Shown here: in pieces, positions 18,811 to 28,121 of the stretch
Layout: each line of letters begins with the position of its first letter
Position numbering within the stretch: the stretch's first letter is position 1
Assembly: GCF_009602435.1 (NCBI RefSeq)
Contig: NZ_VZDQ01000027.1
Span: forward strand, 124,001 to 188,000
Source: Sediminibacillus terrae
Lineage (GTDB): Bacteria > Bacillota > Bacilli > Bacillales > Amphibacillaceae
Length of the DNA stretch: 64,000 nt
Reading direction: 5' to 3'
Translations under genes and position numbers: made by a program
The notes under the pieces: generated by a model
Databases searched by the model: none
Seen by the model: the letters and a program-made list of their open reading frames with translations, nothing else
What the model was told of the DNA's origin: nothing

Positions 18811-19820
18811 AGATAAAGGCGATTGTAGTCCGGATAATCCGTCAATTTATTCGAGATAAGCGGTCACTTGCGTTGATGATTGTTGCCCCTCTACTAATTT
18901 TGACGTTGACCTGGCTGGTGTTGGACCAGGAATCTTATCAACCAAAGCTGGCAGTCGAGGGGGCACCTGCTCCGCTTAAAGCGGCAGTGCAGGACAGTAT
19001 GCTGGAAATCGTCGAGGTGGAGGATCCCGGCCAAGCGCTTGCCGATTCGGAAATCGACGCCCTCCTCGAAGCAGATGGACAGTATATCCATGTCACGATA
19101 GACAACAGCAAACCCAATCAAGCCGAAGCAGTGAAAATGGGTTTGCAGGAGGCTTTGGCATCCCGGTCGGATCGTCAGGTTCCGGATATTTCCGTCGAGT
19201 TTTTATACGAGGATAACGCGGAGACGACATTTGATTATACGGGACCGGTCCTGATCGGCTTTTTTGCCTTTTTTTTCGTGTTTTTAGTGGGCGGTATCTC
19301 CTTCTTGAGAGAAAGATCACAAGGGACGTTGGAGCGGCTATTCGCCACGCCTTTGAAAGGTTGGGAAATCATCCTTGGTTATATCAGCGGCTTTGGGCTA
19401 TTCGCAGTGATTCAGTCGTTTATCGTCGCGTTGTATGCCGTTTATGTCTTGGGAGTTCCGCTAAATGGATCCTTATGGCTGGTCATTCTGGTCACCATGC
19501 TTCTTTCATTGAGTGCGCTGACACTCGGCATCCTGTTATCCTCTTTTGCCAGAAATGAATTTCAACTTATGCAGTTCATTCCACTCGTGATTGTTCCACA
19601 GGCGTTCTTTTCGGGGATGTTCAATCTGGATAACGCTGCTGATTGGGTGGCGTATTTAGAATATTTTATGCCGATTTCTTATGGGGCCGATGCCCTCAAG
19701 GAAATCATGATCAAGGGGAACGGACTGGCTGATATACAGGTCGATCTATATGTTGTCCTAGGGTTTTCTCTATTATGTTACCTGTTGAATCTTGGTACAC
19801 TTAAGGCATACCGAAAATAA
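18807..19820 (+). CDS. ABC-2 type permease of the exporter
   Basis: 337 residues. One N-terminal membrane helix (LALMIVAPLLILTLTWLVL), a large extracytoplasmic segment of about 120 residues, then five or so helices with the RERSQGTLERLFATPLKGWE coupling region, typical of ABC-2 exporters (YhgE/DrrB-like). Coupled to the ATPase by an ATGA overlap and followed after 21 bases by the TetR gene. Confidence 0.85.
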   Translation: MKIKAIVVRIIRQFIRDKRSLALMIVAPLLILTLTWLVLDQESYQPKLAVEGAPAPLKAAVQDSMLEIVEVEDPGQALADSEIDALLEADGQYIHVTIDNSKPNQAEAVKMGLQEALASRSDRQVPDISVEFLYEDNAETTFDYTGPVLIGFFAFFFVFLVGGISFLRERSQGTLERLFATPLKGWEIILGYISGFGLFAVIQSFIVALYAVYVLGVPLNGSLWLVILVTMLLSLSALTLGILLSSFARNEFQLMQFIPLVIVPQAFFSGMFNLDNAADWVAYLEYFMPISYGADALKEIMIKGNGLADIQVDLYVVLGFSLLCYLLNLGTLKAYRK

Positions 19821-19841
19821 TGAAAAAGTGAGGATCAGCTT

Positions 19842-20492
19842 ATGCGGGAGTCCTATTTAAGAGAATTGTTGAAAGTGGATGGACAAGAAATCCGATTGAC
19901 CGAGAAGCAAGCAAACATTCTTGCGGCTGCAATCGAGATTTTTGCCGAAAAAGGGTATGCGGGCACAGCCACAAGTGAAATCGCCAAGCGTGCTGGAGTA
20001 GCGGAAGGGACCATTTTTCGGCACTACCCGGCAAAAAAGGATTTGCTATTGGCTATAGTGAAGCCGGGAGTGCTCAAGCTCGCTGTTCCTGTGTTCGCTG
20101 ACAACATGGTCGAAAATATTTTCAATCGCGAATTTCAAGGCTTTGACGAGCTGTTGAGAACATTCATTTACAATCGATTGGATTTTGCCAGACAAAATGT
20201 CGCGATTTTGCGGATAGTGCTCCAGGAGTTTGCCTTTCACCCGGAAATCAAAATGATTATCGAGGAGGCGTTCCTTGAAAAAGTGTACCCGAGGATCAAG
20301 CAGACAGTCACTGGGTTCCAGGAAGCGGGACTGCTTAAAGAAATGCCGATTACGACGACGGTCCGTTGTATTGTCTCCCCGATATTGGGGTTCATCGTCA
20401 CCCGTTTTCTCTTGAATCCTGATGCTGAGTGGGATGAGGCCCAGGAAGTGGAGCATCTCATTGATTTTATTTTGAAAGGCATGGAAGCATGA
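19842..20492 (+). CDS. TetR-family regulator of the exporter operon
   Basis: 216 residues. The N-terminal helix-turn-helix is AEKGYAGTATSEIAKRAGV followed by AEGTIFRHYPAKKDLL, the standard TetR recognition region; the rest is the helical ligand-binding domain with a C-terminal segment resembling the TetR_C regulators of efflux genes. The start has a GTGAGG-type RBS. It is co-transcribed with the exporter it probably represses through the dyad at 18059-18074. Confidence 0.85.
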   Translation: MRESYLRELLKVDGQEIRLTEKQANILAAAIEIFAEKGYAGTATSEIAKRAGVAEGTIFRHYPAKKDLLLAIVKPGVLKLAVPVFADNMVENIFNREFQGFDELLRTFIYNRLDFARQNVAILRIVLQEFAFHPEIKMIIEEAFLEKVYPRIKQTVTGFQEAGLLKEMPITTTVRCIVSPILGFIVTRFLLNPDAEWDEAQEVEHLIDFILKGMEA

Positions 20493-20501
20493 CATAGAAA
20501 G

Positions 20502-20903
20502 GAGGCTCGACAAAAAAGCATTGCGAGTCTCCACTACGGCAAGGTACTTCGCTTTCCGCGGGCGCGGATTCAGCTAACATCGACTTTTGTCTCGAATCGT
20601 TACGTTCGGAAAGCTAAGCCGCACTTAAACAGGAGTGCGGCTTTTTAACTTTTATGCTGCTGGCCATCGCACATCCAATTGCCGAAGAATAAAAGGAACT
20701 TCTCATCCTGATTTTCCGTCTTCGCCAAAAAAGAGTCTGTCATCGCTGTTTATTGCTTTCCTTTTAAAGAAGTTTGGATATTCTATCAGCCAAAAGAAGA
20801 AAACGAATATATTCAGCCGGTCCTGATCGTCCGGAAGCAGAAATTCGCTGTATATTTGGAATTCGTTCTTTTTTGCTTTGGTGGCCATATTTTGTCCGGG
20901 TCG
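20502..20903. repeat. Composite intergenic repeat (copy B)
   Basis: Most of the 650-base gap before murB is a repeat related to copy A. It starts GAGGCTCGACA (20502) and ends TTTGTCCGGGTC (about 20891-20903). The block at 20538-20578 matches 1209-1249 at 37 of 41 positions by eye. Further matches, such as TTTTCCGTCTTC and TATCAGCCAAAAGAAG, align with CTAATTTTTCGTCTTC and TATCAGTCAATAGAAG in copy A. Small ORFs here (20635-20826, 20703-20888) lack RBS and are not called. The remaining 20904-21146 shows only the murB RBS. Confidence 0.72.
20617..20646 (+). terminator. Terminator hairpin inside repeat B
   Basis: AGCCGCAC (20617-20624) pairs with GTGCGGCT (20635-20642), followed by TTTT. It could end the exporter-tetR transcript about 125 bases after the tetR stop. 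Confidence 0.65.
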
Positions 20904-21146
20904 GTTTTATCGAATGGACAGTGTGGGAATGTTTGACTGACTGGCCAGCGGGTAGTGATAGGGGTGATTGGTGATTAGGCACGAATTCTTCTGGGAAGAC
21001 ATAACCTTTTAATGAGCTAAATAAAGGTTGGGAAAATCGTAGTTGGCGCTGTCAAGTCCACCTGTTATAATCAAGGTTATGGGAAAAGGGATTCATGGGT
21101 CACTTTTAACCATCAACGAAGAGGACAATTAAAGGAATGATTTGAT

Positions 21147-22097
21147 TTGATAAATATCAAACATGTTTATCAGGAAATATCACATATAACAGCTACAGAA
21201 AACATTATGCTGGATGAGCTGTTGAAAAACCATACGTACACTCGCCTTGGCGGAAAAGCGGATATCCTTGTCACGCCGGAAACATTTTCTGAAGTTCAGG
21301 AACTGGTGAAGCTTTCCAGAAGGGAAAATATCCCGTTCACCCTGCTTGGCAATGGCTCCAATATGATTGTGAAGGACGGTGGAATTCGCGGCATCGTCAT
21401 GAGTCAAAAACGCTTTCAGGATATCCGGGTAGAGTCTGATACGATATTCGCCCAAAGCGGAGCGGCCATAATCGATGTTTCACGCCGGGCGTTGAACGAG
21501 AGGCTGAGCGGGCTGGAGTTTGCCTGCGGAATCCCGGGAACAGTGGGAGGAGCCTTGTTTATGAATGCCGGTGCTTACGGCGGGGAAATCAAAGATGTAT
21601 TAGAAGAGGCGGTGGTCGTCGATCGGGAGGGGGCATTATTGACCCTTGCTGCAGAAGAGCTGGATTTGGAATACCGGACCAGCAATATTCCAGACAACGG
21701 ATACATCGTTTTAGAGGCAAAGTTCAAGCTCCAACCAGGCGACTATCAGAATATCAAGGCAGTGATGGACGACCTTACACATAAGCGGGAATCCAAGCAG
21801 CCGCTCGAATATCCATCATGCGGCAGTGTTTTTAAACGACCGCCAGGTTATTTTGCCGGCAAGTTGATCCAGGATAGCGAGTTGCAGGGTAAAGGAGTAG
21901 GCGGTGCAGAAGTTTCCACCAAGCATGCAGGCTTCATCGTCAATAAAAACAATGCGACTGCAACCGAATATATCTCTGTCATTGAGCTGGTACAAAAGAC
22001 AGTCAAGGATAAGTTCGGTGTTTTCCTGGAAAGAGAAGTCAAAATCATCGGAGAAGATGCCGATGCGGAAACGGTTAAAGCAGTAAAGCAAAATTGA
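21147..22097 (+). CDS. murB: UDP-N-acetylenolpyruvoylglucosamine reductase
   Basis: 316 residues. FAD-dependent reductase of peptidoglycan precursor synthesis. The FAD-binding block is LLGNGSNMIVKDGGIRG, followed by GIPGTVGGALFMNAGAYGGEI; CGSVFKRPPGYFAGKLI holds the catalytic Ser and the C-terminal EREVKIIGE the catalytic Glu. It belongs to the gram-positive type IIb-like length class. It starts with TTG at 21147, 10 bases after AAAGGA. It is monocistronic: a terminator follows, then the rib operon. It is not in a dcw cluster here. Confidence 0.94.
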   Translation: MINIKHVYQEISHITATENIMLDELLKNHTYTRLGGKADILVTPETFSEVQELVKLSRRENIPFTLLGNGSNMIVKDGGIRGIVMSQKRFQDIRVESDTIFAQSGAAIIDVSRRALNERLSGLEFACGIPGTVGGALFMNAGAYGGEIKDVLEEAVVVDREGALLTLAAEELDLEYRTSNIPDNGYIVLEAKFKLQPGDYQNIKAVMDDLTHKRESKQPLEYPSCGSVFKRPPGYFAGKLIQDSELQGKGVGGAEVSTKHAGFIVNKNNATATEYISVIELVQKTVKDKFGVFLEREVKIIGEDADAETVKAVKQN

Positions 22098-22136
22098 CAA
22101 AAGAAATGGCTGGCACAGAAGCATATTGGACAAAGC

Positions 22137-22192
22137 AAAACCGAACGATGATTCGAATATCTAAGCATTCGAACCCGTTCGGTTTTCTTTTT
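22137..22192 (+). terminator. Terminator after murB
   Basis: AAAACCGAACG (22137-22147) pairs with CGTTCGGTTTT (22176-22186), with a further internal ATTCGAA pairing, and is followed by CTTTTTT. Confidence 0.82.
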
Positions 22193-22271
22193 TGGTTTTT
22201 TTTGGATAAGGCTAGTTAGATGCATTTTTCACAAAATAATGCTATGATGTCCTTAATTAAATACGAAATTC

Positions 22272-22408
22272 CTTTGGGGCAGGGTGTAAATCCCGACCGG
22301 CGGTGATGGACAAGTTCATGTCCTCAGTCCGTGACCCGTTTGCGAAAGCAACGGTGGATTTGGTGAAATTCCAAAGCCGACAGTTAAAGTCTGGATGGGA
22401 AAAGGAAC
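22272..22408 (+). promoter_or_regulatory. FMN (RFN-element) riboswitch
   Basis: Conserved RFN blocks in order: GGGGCAGGGTG, AATCCCGACCGGCGGTGATG, AGTCCGTGACCC, GGTGGATTTGGTGAAATTCC, AAAGCCGACAGTTAAAGTC and TGGATGGGA. It lies upstream of ribD and a GC-rich terminator, so FMN should reduce transcription of the whole riboflavin operon. A TATGAT -10 candidate lies at 22244-22249. Confidence 0.97.
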
Positions 22409-22520
22409 AGGACGTTTGTGACGTTGATTCGAGTACGGGAAAACGCGGGGCATTTTATGCCGCTGCTTTCTTTGCCGTATTCAGGAAGCACCGTCTCAAC
22501 TTAACTTTACCTATTTTAAA

Positions 22521-22548
22521 AGCCCCGGCATCTACCGGGGCTTTTTTG
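22521..22548 (+). terminator. Riboswitch-controlled terminator of the rib operon
   Basis: AGCCCCGG (22521-22528) and CCGGGGCT (22535-22542), loop CATCTA, followed by TTTTTG. It is the expression platform of the FMN riboswitch. Confidence 0.9.
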
Positions 22549-22603
22549 TGTTTTGAATGAAATATCGAAACTCCGTGCTCCGGGAAACGAGAGGATGAAG
22601 GAT

Positions 22604-23698
22604 TTGGCATCAAAAGAAACCTATATGGATACAGCGTTGGCGTTGGCAGAAGTGACCATTGGACAAACAAGTCCGAACCCTTCTGTCGGTGCGGTCGTCG
22701 TGAAAGATGGCAAAGTGATCGGAATGGGCAGCCACTTGGAGGCAGGGAGTGCACATGCAGAAGTGCATGCGTTGAGACAAGCGGGAGAAGCGGCGGCAGG
22801 TGCAGTGATGTATGTCACCTTGGAACCGTGCTCCCATCATGGTAAAACTCCGCCGTGTGCCGATTTGATTGTGGAACATCAATTAGCGAAAGTCTACATT
22901 GCCTGTCTGGATCCCAATCCCGAAGTGGCGGGCCGTGGTGTGGAAAGGTTGCGTCAGGCAGGAATCGAGGTCGAAGTGGGCTTGAGACAGGAAAAGGCGT
23001 TGGAGCTCAATCGCCGGTTTTTTAAACAAATCAGAGAAAAGTCACCCTTTGTTACATTGAAAGCGGCCATGACTTTGGACGGCAAAACGGCAGCCAGTAC
23101 TGGTGACAGTCGCTGGGTCACATCGGCAGCTGCAAGAGAGGATGTTCATCGGCAGCGTGACCTCCATGACGCTGTCCTGGTCGGTATAGGGACCGTAGTG
23201 GCGGACGATCCACGGCTGACTGTCAGACTTCCGGAAGGCGGCAAGCAGCCGATTCGGATAGTGCTGGACAGCGATTTGAGTATTCCTGCCGGCAGCCACC
23301 TGCTGACTAGTCCCGAAGCGCCAACGTGGTTGATTTGTGGATCCTCAGCCGATACGGAACAATCCAAGCTGATAAAACCGCATGTGAAAGTATTCCAAAT
23401 CGGTACAAAGAAAGTAGAGCTGGACTCCGTGTTGAAACTGCTGGGAGATGAGGGTGTGCAGTCTGTCTATGTAGAAGGCGGAAGTACCGTTCATGGCTCT
23501 TTTATCGAAACAGGTTTGTTTGATGAGTGCCATTGGTATATTGCTCCGCTCCTTCTTGGTGGGAGTGATGCCATTCCAGTGGTGGGTGGTGTTTCGCCGG
23601 AACGGATGGGGCTAGCAAAACAGCTGGACATTAAATCGGTCGAAAAAATTGGCGGCGATCTTAAAGTCATTGCCATACCAAAAAAGGAGGCGGAGTGA
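22604..23698 (+). CDS. ribD: Bifunctional riboflavin deaminase-reductase
   Basis: About 364 residues. The N-terminal deaminase domain has the zinc motif HAEVHA...PCSHHGKTPPC; the C-terminal domain is a dihydrofolate-reductase-like pyrimidine reductase (LKAAMTLDGKTA, VEGGSTVHGSF). It carries out the second and third steps of riboflavin synthesis. Start choice is uncertain: TTG at 22604 has AGAGG eight bases upstream, while the ATG at 22595 has an RBS abutting it and the frame also extends to 22553 inside the terminator region. The stop is immediately followed by ribE. Confidence 0.92.
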   Translation: MASKETYMDTALALAEVTIGQTSPNPSVGAVVVKDGKVIGMGSHLEAGSAHAEVHALRQAGEAAAGAVMYVTLEPCSHHGKTPPCADLIVEHQLAKVYIACLDPNPEVAGRGVERLRQAGIEVEVGLRQEKALELNRRFFKQIREKSPFVTLKAAMTLDGKTAASTGDSRWVTSAAAREDVHRQRDLHDAVLVGIGTVVADDPRLTVRLPEGGKQPIRIVLDSDLSIPAGSHLLTSPEAPTWLICGSSADTEQSKLIKPHVKVFQIGTKKVELDSVLKLLGDEGVQSVYVEGGSTVHGSFIETGLFDECHWYIAPLLLGGSDAIPVVGGVSPERMGLAKQLDIKSVEKIGGDLKVIAIPKKEAE

Positions 23699-24358
23699 TT
23701 GTTTACTGGTATTGTCGAAGAAAAGGGAAAAGTAACATCCATCCATCGCAAGCAGGACTCGTTGACGATGAACATAGCGGCTGAAACGGTGACAAGCGAT
23801 GTGAGAATAGGCGACAGTATTTCGGTGAATGGTGTTTGTCTGACCGTCACGTCTTTTCAAGAGACTGATTTTACGGTAGACATCATTCCCGAAACATTCC
23901 GTACCTCCTCGCTGTCCGGGGTCACTCCCGGAACTCGTGTTAATCTGGAACGGGCCATGCGTGCTCAGGATCGATTCGGGGGGCATTTTGTCTCCGGGCA
24001 TGTAGATGCTGTAGGTATCATCACCCATAAGTGGAAGGAAGCAAATGCAGTTTATATAACCATCGAAGTCCCGCCAGAGGGAATTCCGTATCTATCGGAA
24101 AAGGGGTCAGTCGCAGTGGACGGCACTTCCTTGACCGTGTTTGCCGTCCATCCATCGGCTTTTACGATCTCGTTGATTCCCGAAACACAGCGGGCAACCA
24201 TTCTCGCTGACAAGCAGACAGGAGAAACCGTCAACCTGGAATATGATGTGCTGGCAAAATACATCGATCGTCTACTGACGGCAAAATACCAGCCTGCAGA
24301 AGGGAAGACTGGGAAAATAACCACAGAAAAATTACAGCAATTTGGCTTTTTAGATTAG
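23699..24358 (+). CDS. ribE: Riboflavin synthase alpha subunit
   Basis: 219 residues. [10 protein letters not shown] is the canonical N-terminus and the protein shows the two-fold repeated lumazine-binding domain, with repeats starting near residues 1 and 97 ([10 protein letters not shown] in the link). It converts 6,7-dimethyl-8-ribityllumazine to riboflavin. The start is TTG at 23699, directly after the ribD stop, with AAGGAGG eight bases upstream, so both of the first two genes of the operon use TTG. Confidence 0.94.
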   Translation: MFTGIVEEKGKVTSIHRKQDSLTMNIAAETVTSDVRIGDSISVNGVCLTVTSFQETDFTVDIIPETFRTSSLSGVTPGTRVNLERAMRAQDRFGGHFVSGHVDAVGIITHKWKEANAVYITIEVPPEGIPYLSEKGSVAVDGTSLTVFAVHPSAFTISLIPETQRATILADKQTGETVNLEYDVLAKYIDRLLTAKYQPAEGKTGKITTEKLQQFGFLD

Positions 24359-24369
24359 GAGGACTAGTT

Positions 24370-25575
24370 ATGTTCCAAACGATAGACCAGGCAATACAAG
24401 ACTTGCGGGCTGGAAAAATGGTCATTGTCGTGGACGACGAAGACCGGGAAAACGAAGGGGATTTGGTTGTGCTTGCAGAGCATGCCACTCCTGAATCGAT
24501 CAACTTCATGGCCAAGGAAGGCAGGGGACTTATATGTGCTCCGATGGACAAAAAGCTGGCCGACAAACTCCGCCTGCCAGCCATGGTGGAAGAAAACAGC
24601 GACACTTATGGAACGGCATTTACCATCAGTGTCGACCATGAGGAAACCGATACAGGGATCAGTGCTTACGACCGGGCACTGACCATCCAAAAATTGATTG
24701 AGGACAAGACAGAAGCTGCTGCTTTTAAGCGACCTGGCCATGTGTTTCCGTTAGTCGCCAAACGGGCTGGCGTCCTGGAGCGGACGGGTCATACGGAAGC
24801 TGCCGTCGACTTGGCGAAACTTGCCGGATCTAAGCCTGCAGGAGTGATTTGTGAAATCATGAACGGCGACGGCACCATGGCGAGGCTGCCGGAGTTGGAA
24901 AAAATGGCAGAACGGTATGACTTGTCGCTTATCACCATTCAAGATTTGGTTGCCTACCGAAAAGTGAATGATGTTCTGATCAATAAAGAAATAACCATCG
25001 ATCTGCCGACTGCCTATGGGGATTTCCGTCTGACTGCTTACACGGAAAAATTCACAGGCAAGGAGCACCTCGCCCTTTTCAAGGGTGAGATAAGCCCGGA
25101 GAATCCTGTCCTCGTGCGGATTCACTCAGAATGTTTGACTGGAGATGTTTTTGGTTCCCACCGCTGTGATTGCGGACCGCAGCTCGAGCAGGCTCTCCAA
25201 GAGATCGAGGCAGCTGGAACTGGCGTGCTGATATACATGCGTCAGGAAGGCAGAGGAATTGGCTTGCTGAATAAACTGAAGGCTTACAAGCTGCAGGAAC
25301 AGGGTTTCGATACCGTCGAAGCAAACCACCAGCTGGGTTTTCCGGCAGACTTGCGGGACTATGCAGTGAGCGCCCAAATGTTAAAGGACCTTGGTGTCCG
25401 GAAGCTGCAGTTATTGACCAATAACCCGCGGAAAATTTCCGGGTTGAGTGATTATGGGTTGGAAGTGACGGAAAGAAAAGCAATCCAAATACCGGCAAAT
25501 AAAAGCAATGAAAGATACTTGCAAACGAAAAAAGCAAAGCTCGACCATTTATTTGATTTTCCCGGCAGCAACTGA
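24370..25575 (+). CDS. ribBA: Bifunctional DHBP synthase/GTP cyclohydrolase II
   Basis: 401 residues. The N-terminal half is 3,4-dihydroxy-2-butanone-4-phosphate synthase ([12 protein letters not shown], then GRGLICAP and the R.GHTEA region); the C-terminal half is GTP cyclohydrolase II with zinc cysteines in [14 protein letters not shown] and the [10 protein letters not shown] loop. It supplies both precursors of the riboflavin pathway. RBS is TTAGGAGGA. It is the third gene of the rib operon. Confidence 0.95.
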   Translation: MFQTIDQAIQDLRAGKMVIVVDDEDRENEGDLVVLAEHATPESINFMAKEGRGLICAPMDKKLADKLRLPAMVEENSDTYGTAFTISVDHEETDTGISAYDRALTIQKLIEDKTEAAAFKRPGHVFPLVAKRAGVLERTGHTEAAVDLAKLAGSKPAGVICEIMNGDGTMARLPELEKMAERYDLSLITIQDLVAYRKVNDVLINKEITIDLPTAYGDFRLTAYTEKFTGKEHLALFKGEISPENPVLVRIHSECLTGDVFGSHRCDCGPQLEQALQEIEAAGTGVLIYMRQEGRGIGLLNKLKAYKLQEQGFDTVEANHQLGFPADLRDYAVSAQMLKDLGVRKLQLLTNNPRKISGLSDYGLEVTERKAIQIPANKSNERYLQTKKAKLDHLFDFPGSN

Positions 25576-25595
25576 TTTTAAGGAGGATGATAAAA

Positions 25596-26063
25596 ATGAC
25601 AAATGTTTACGAAGGAAACCTGGTAGGTACGGATTTAAAGATCGGAGTCGTGGTTGGAAGGTTCAACGAGTTCATCACCAACAAGTTATTAAGCGGTGCA
25701 CAGGATGCATTGAGGCGACATGGAGTTTCGGAAGACGATGTATCGGTTGCATGGGTTCCTGGCGCGTTCGAAATACCGTTGGTTACGAAAAAAATGGCTG
25801 CTTCCAAAAAGTATGATGCGGTGATTGCCTTAGGGACGGTCATCAGGGGATCGACTCCTCATTTTGATTATGTAAGCAGCGAAGTTTCAAAAGGAGTGGC
25901 CAGTGTATCCATGCAGGAGGATTTGCCGGTGATATTTGGTGTGCTGACCACGGATACCATCGAACAAGCAATCGAAAGAGCTGGGACAAAAGCAGGCAAT
26001 AAAGGAGCAGAAGCAGCCGTTTCAGCAATAGAAATGGCCAACCTGTTGAAAAATCTGGCTTGA
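25596..26063 (+). CDS. ribH: 6,7-dimethyl-8-ribityllumazine synthase
   Basis: 155 residues, close to the typical 154. Motifs: VGRFN near the N-terminus, WVPGAFEIP, and [14 protein letters not shown] containing the catalytic His. It condenses the RibA/D and RibB products and forms icosahedral shells around riboflavin synthase in Bacillus. The ATG at 25596 is chosen over the one at 25587 because AAGGAGG (25580-25586) gives it proper spacing. It is the last gene of the operon. Confidence 0.95.
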   Translation: MTNVYEGNLVGTDLKIGVVVGRFNEFITNKLLSGAQDALRRHGVSEDDVSVAWVPGAFEIPLVTKKMAASKKYDAVIALGTVIRGSTPHFDYVSSEVSKGVASVSMQEDLPVIFGVLTTDTIEQAIERAGTKAGNKGAEAAVSAIEMANLLKNLA

Positions 26064-26079
26064 AAGACTATATGCGAAG

Positions 26080-26121
26080 AAAACCGGGCAGCCCTGACTT
26101 GAGTGGTTGCGCGGTTTTTTT
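26080..26121 (+). terminator. Terminator of the rib operon
   Basis: AAAACCG (26080-26086) and CGGTTTTTT (26112-26120) form the base of a stem with an internal loop and a further CAGCC/GGTTG pairing, ending in a T-run. Confidence 0.72.
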
Positions 26122-26303
26122 GAACAGGGTCTGGCGAGTGTTTGCCACAGAGAGGGTGGACGCTGAAGCTGGAAAAGACTGTTCCTGCCAGTAAATATCC
26201 CGCCCCTCGCTGGATGTTTGCTAAGAATGTAAAATACTGATTTTCCTATTCTCCAAACGATGCTTGCCTGTTATGGTACGATAATCGTAATAGGAGGGAT
26301 ACG

Positions 26304-26627
26304 GTGATTACGTATGAAATCTTGGAAAATAATTTAGGCAGTATAAAGCCTATGGATGAACAGTTCATTTGCGATGAAATCGAAGAACTGATCGAGCGTT
26401 TTGCCTTGACTATCACCCAAAGAACCACCTTAAGTACAAAAAATGGCTGTTACCATTGGCACACAAAAAAAGAAAGACAAAAAGGGGTACTCGAGATCAC
26501 CTACTGGCCAAAACACGGAAGGCTTTGGCTGGAAATAGCGGATAACCGTAAGGCGGAATGGAATATCGAGCTAATTGCCGAGCTTGCCGAAGAGCTCGCT
26601 GAAAGATATGGCGGCCAAGTAGGGTAA
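26304..26627 (+). CDS. Hypothetical protein of 107 residues
   Basis: No family was recognised. The GTG start at 26304 has AGGAGGG five bases upstream, which makes it a real gene. The protein is mixed alpha/beta in character: an acidic helical N-terminus (DEIEELIERF), a central stretch with His/Cys and basic residues (GCYHWHTKKERQKG), and an acidic C-terminal helix (ELIAELAEELAERYGG). There are no membrane segments or signal peptide. It lies alone between the rib operon and a TetR gene. Confidence 0.65.
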   Translation: MITYEILENNLGSIKPMDEQFICDEIEELIERFALTITQRTTLSTKNGCYHWHTKKERQKGVLEITYWPKHGRLWLEIADNRKAEWNIELIAELAEELAERYGGQVG

Positions 26628-26753
26628 AAGTGTTTCAGCAAACACGGAAGAATTGACAGCTAGAAGGAATCCAGATAAAATGGAAACTGCAAAAACTGAA
26701 TGAGTTTCCGTGATTTATTCAATTCACGGGGACGATCTAGAAGGGGTCATAGC

Positions 26754-27320
26754 GTGAAGGAAAGAATTATCAAGCAGGTCGTCGAGGAAATACAGCAAAG
26801 CGGTATGCGTTTTACGGTAGATGATATCACCAACCAACTAGGAATTAGTAAAAAAACGGTTTATGAGCATTTTTCCTCGAAAGAAGAAATTATCGAAACC
26901 ATCGTGGATAATATTTTAGAAGAGACAGACCAGAAGACCAATCAATTGATGGCTGATGATTCTATTTCTTTTATCGACAAAATCAAACAATTGATGCAAG
27001 TACTCCCGGAATATCACCAAATCTATGATCGCCCGATATTGGATGAAATGAAAAGGTATTATCCCGATCAATGGGTGAAGATGGAAGATGCGCTCGAAGA
27101 AGATTGGGATGATTTGCAGAAATTGATCGAACAGGGCATGGAAACGGGAGAAATTGTTTCAAACTACTCGATTCCCGTCATCATGAAGGTGCTGATCGAG
27201 GCAATCAATACAACGTTGGACCAGCACTTTTTCAATAAAAACAACATTACAGTGGCGGAAGCTTTGTCCCAAATAGTCGACATCCTGCTGTATGGATTGG
27301 TACCAGAGAATAAAAGATGA
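26754..27320 (+). CDS. TetR-family regulator next to an SMR pump
   Basis: 188 residues from the GTG at 26754, which has AAGGGG seven bases upstream; the ATG at 26700 lacks an RBS. The N-terminal HTH reads FTVDDITNQLGISKKTVYEHFSSKEEI. The rest is a helical ligand domain with acidic character. It stands 120 bases upstream of the small multidrug resistance gene, with an inverted repeat between them that is a likely operator. Confidence 0.82.
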   Translation: MKERIIKQVVEEIQQSGMRFTVDDITNQLGISKKTVYEHFSSKEEIIETIVDNILEETDQKTNQLMADDSISFIDKIKQLMQVLPEYHQIYDRPILDEMKRYYPDQWVKMEDALEEDWDDLQKLIEQGMETGEIVSNYSIPVIMKVLIEAINTTLDQHFFNKNNITVAEALSQIVDILLYGLVPENKR

Positions 27321-27349
27321 GACGCTTTTATTCTTTGATTTTTGTATAA

Positions 27350-27370
27350 ATAAACGATAAAAACGTTTAT
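27350..27370 (+). promoter_or_regulatory. Probable TetR operator upstream of the SMR gene
   Basis: A perfect 7-bp inverted repeat: ATAAACG (27350-27356) and CGTTTAT (27364-27370) with a 7-base spacer, within an AT-rich stretch between the TetR and SMR genes. Binding by the adjacent TetR protein is inferred. Confidence 0.5.
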
Positions 27371-27442
27371 AGTTTATTGGTTTTTTGGCTGGCGATGCGG
27401 GAAAGAAAAAAAGACGAAAACGGAAACAGGGAGGTATTCAAG

Positions 27443-27763
27443 ATGGCATATTTACTATTGGCAGGAGCCATTATAAGTGAAATTGTCGGAAGTTCCATGC
27501 TGAAGATGTCTGCTGGGTTCACAAAATTGATTCCAGGTGCCATGGCGATTATAAGTTATGGTGCATCGTTCTATTTTCTGGCGTTGGCGTTGAAAGAGCT
27601 GCCAATGGGGCTCACGTATGCGTTGTGGGCTGGTATCGGCACCGTGATGACCGTGATGATTGGCATTGTTTTTTGGAAGGAACAGTTTTCTGTTCAAACG
27701 ATGGTTGGAGTCGCCGCAATCGTGATTGGTGTCGTTGTCCTGAATATGCCGCAAGGAGCCTGA
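27443..27763 (+). CDS. Small multidrug resistance (SMR) family efflux protein
   Basis: 106 residues, four predicted membrane helices. Glu13 in the first helix matches the proton/substrate-coupling Glu14 of EmrE, and the LPMGLTYALWAGIGTV block in helix 3 is the family signature. SMR proteins work as dimers, and exchange protons for cationic drugs or guanidinium. No second SMR gene is adjacent. The start at 27443 follows GGGAGG; an upstream frame extension to 27377 overlaps the operator region and is rejected. Confidence 0.88.
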   Translation: MAYLLLAGAIISEIVGSSMLKMSAGFTKLIPGAMAIISYGASFYFLALALKELPMGLTYALWAGIGTVMTVMIGIVFWKEQFSVQTMVGVAAIVIGVVVLNMPQGA

Positions 27764-27857
27764 TAAGGGGACTGTCCCCGAAAAGGAAGTTAGCATGGAC
27801 AACTTGACAAGGAGCCGGTTAATTCATATAGTATTTATACATTTGAATTTACGAATA

Positions 27858-28074
27858 AGCGATGACAAGAATCAGTACTGGAACAAGCGGTAGCGCAGAG
27901 AGGGAATGGTTGGTGAGAATTCCTGTACAGCTGTCCGGGAACCTGCCTTGGAGCTCGGTATCGATAAGATGCAAGCGGAGATATCCGTTATCAAAAAAAG
28001 AGTGCGCAGGAAACTGCGAACAAGGGTGGTACCACCAGACCTCGGTCCCTTTTTCAGGGATCGGGGTTTTTTGT
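27858..28074 (+). promoter_or_regulatory. T-box leader (tRNA-Pro responsive) of proS
   Basis: The T-box core AAGGGTGGTACCACC lies at 28022-28036, and the AGAGA-type stem I motif near 27897. Within stem I, the GAA-CCT-GCCTTGGAG context puts a CCU proline codon at 27942-27944 as the likely specifier. The terminator stem pairs 28039-28050 with 28056-28067 (12 bp with two G-T pairs) and is followed by TTTTTTG. Uncharged tRNA-Pro should stabilise the antiterminator and turn on the synthetase gene 48 bases downstream. Confidence 0.93.
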
Positions 28075-28121
28075 TTTTTGCTGCATGAATTGAAAAATAG
28101 AAAAAGAAAAGGTGGTTGAAC

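Noticed and set aside
20635-20982. Short frames on both strands before murB
   Set aside because: All lie inside repeat B, with no RBS and no resemblance to known proteins; the repeat alignment with copy A explains the sequence conservation.
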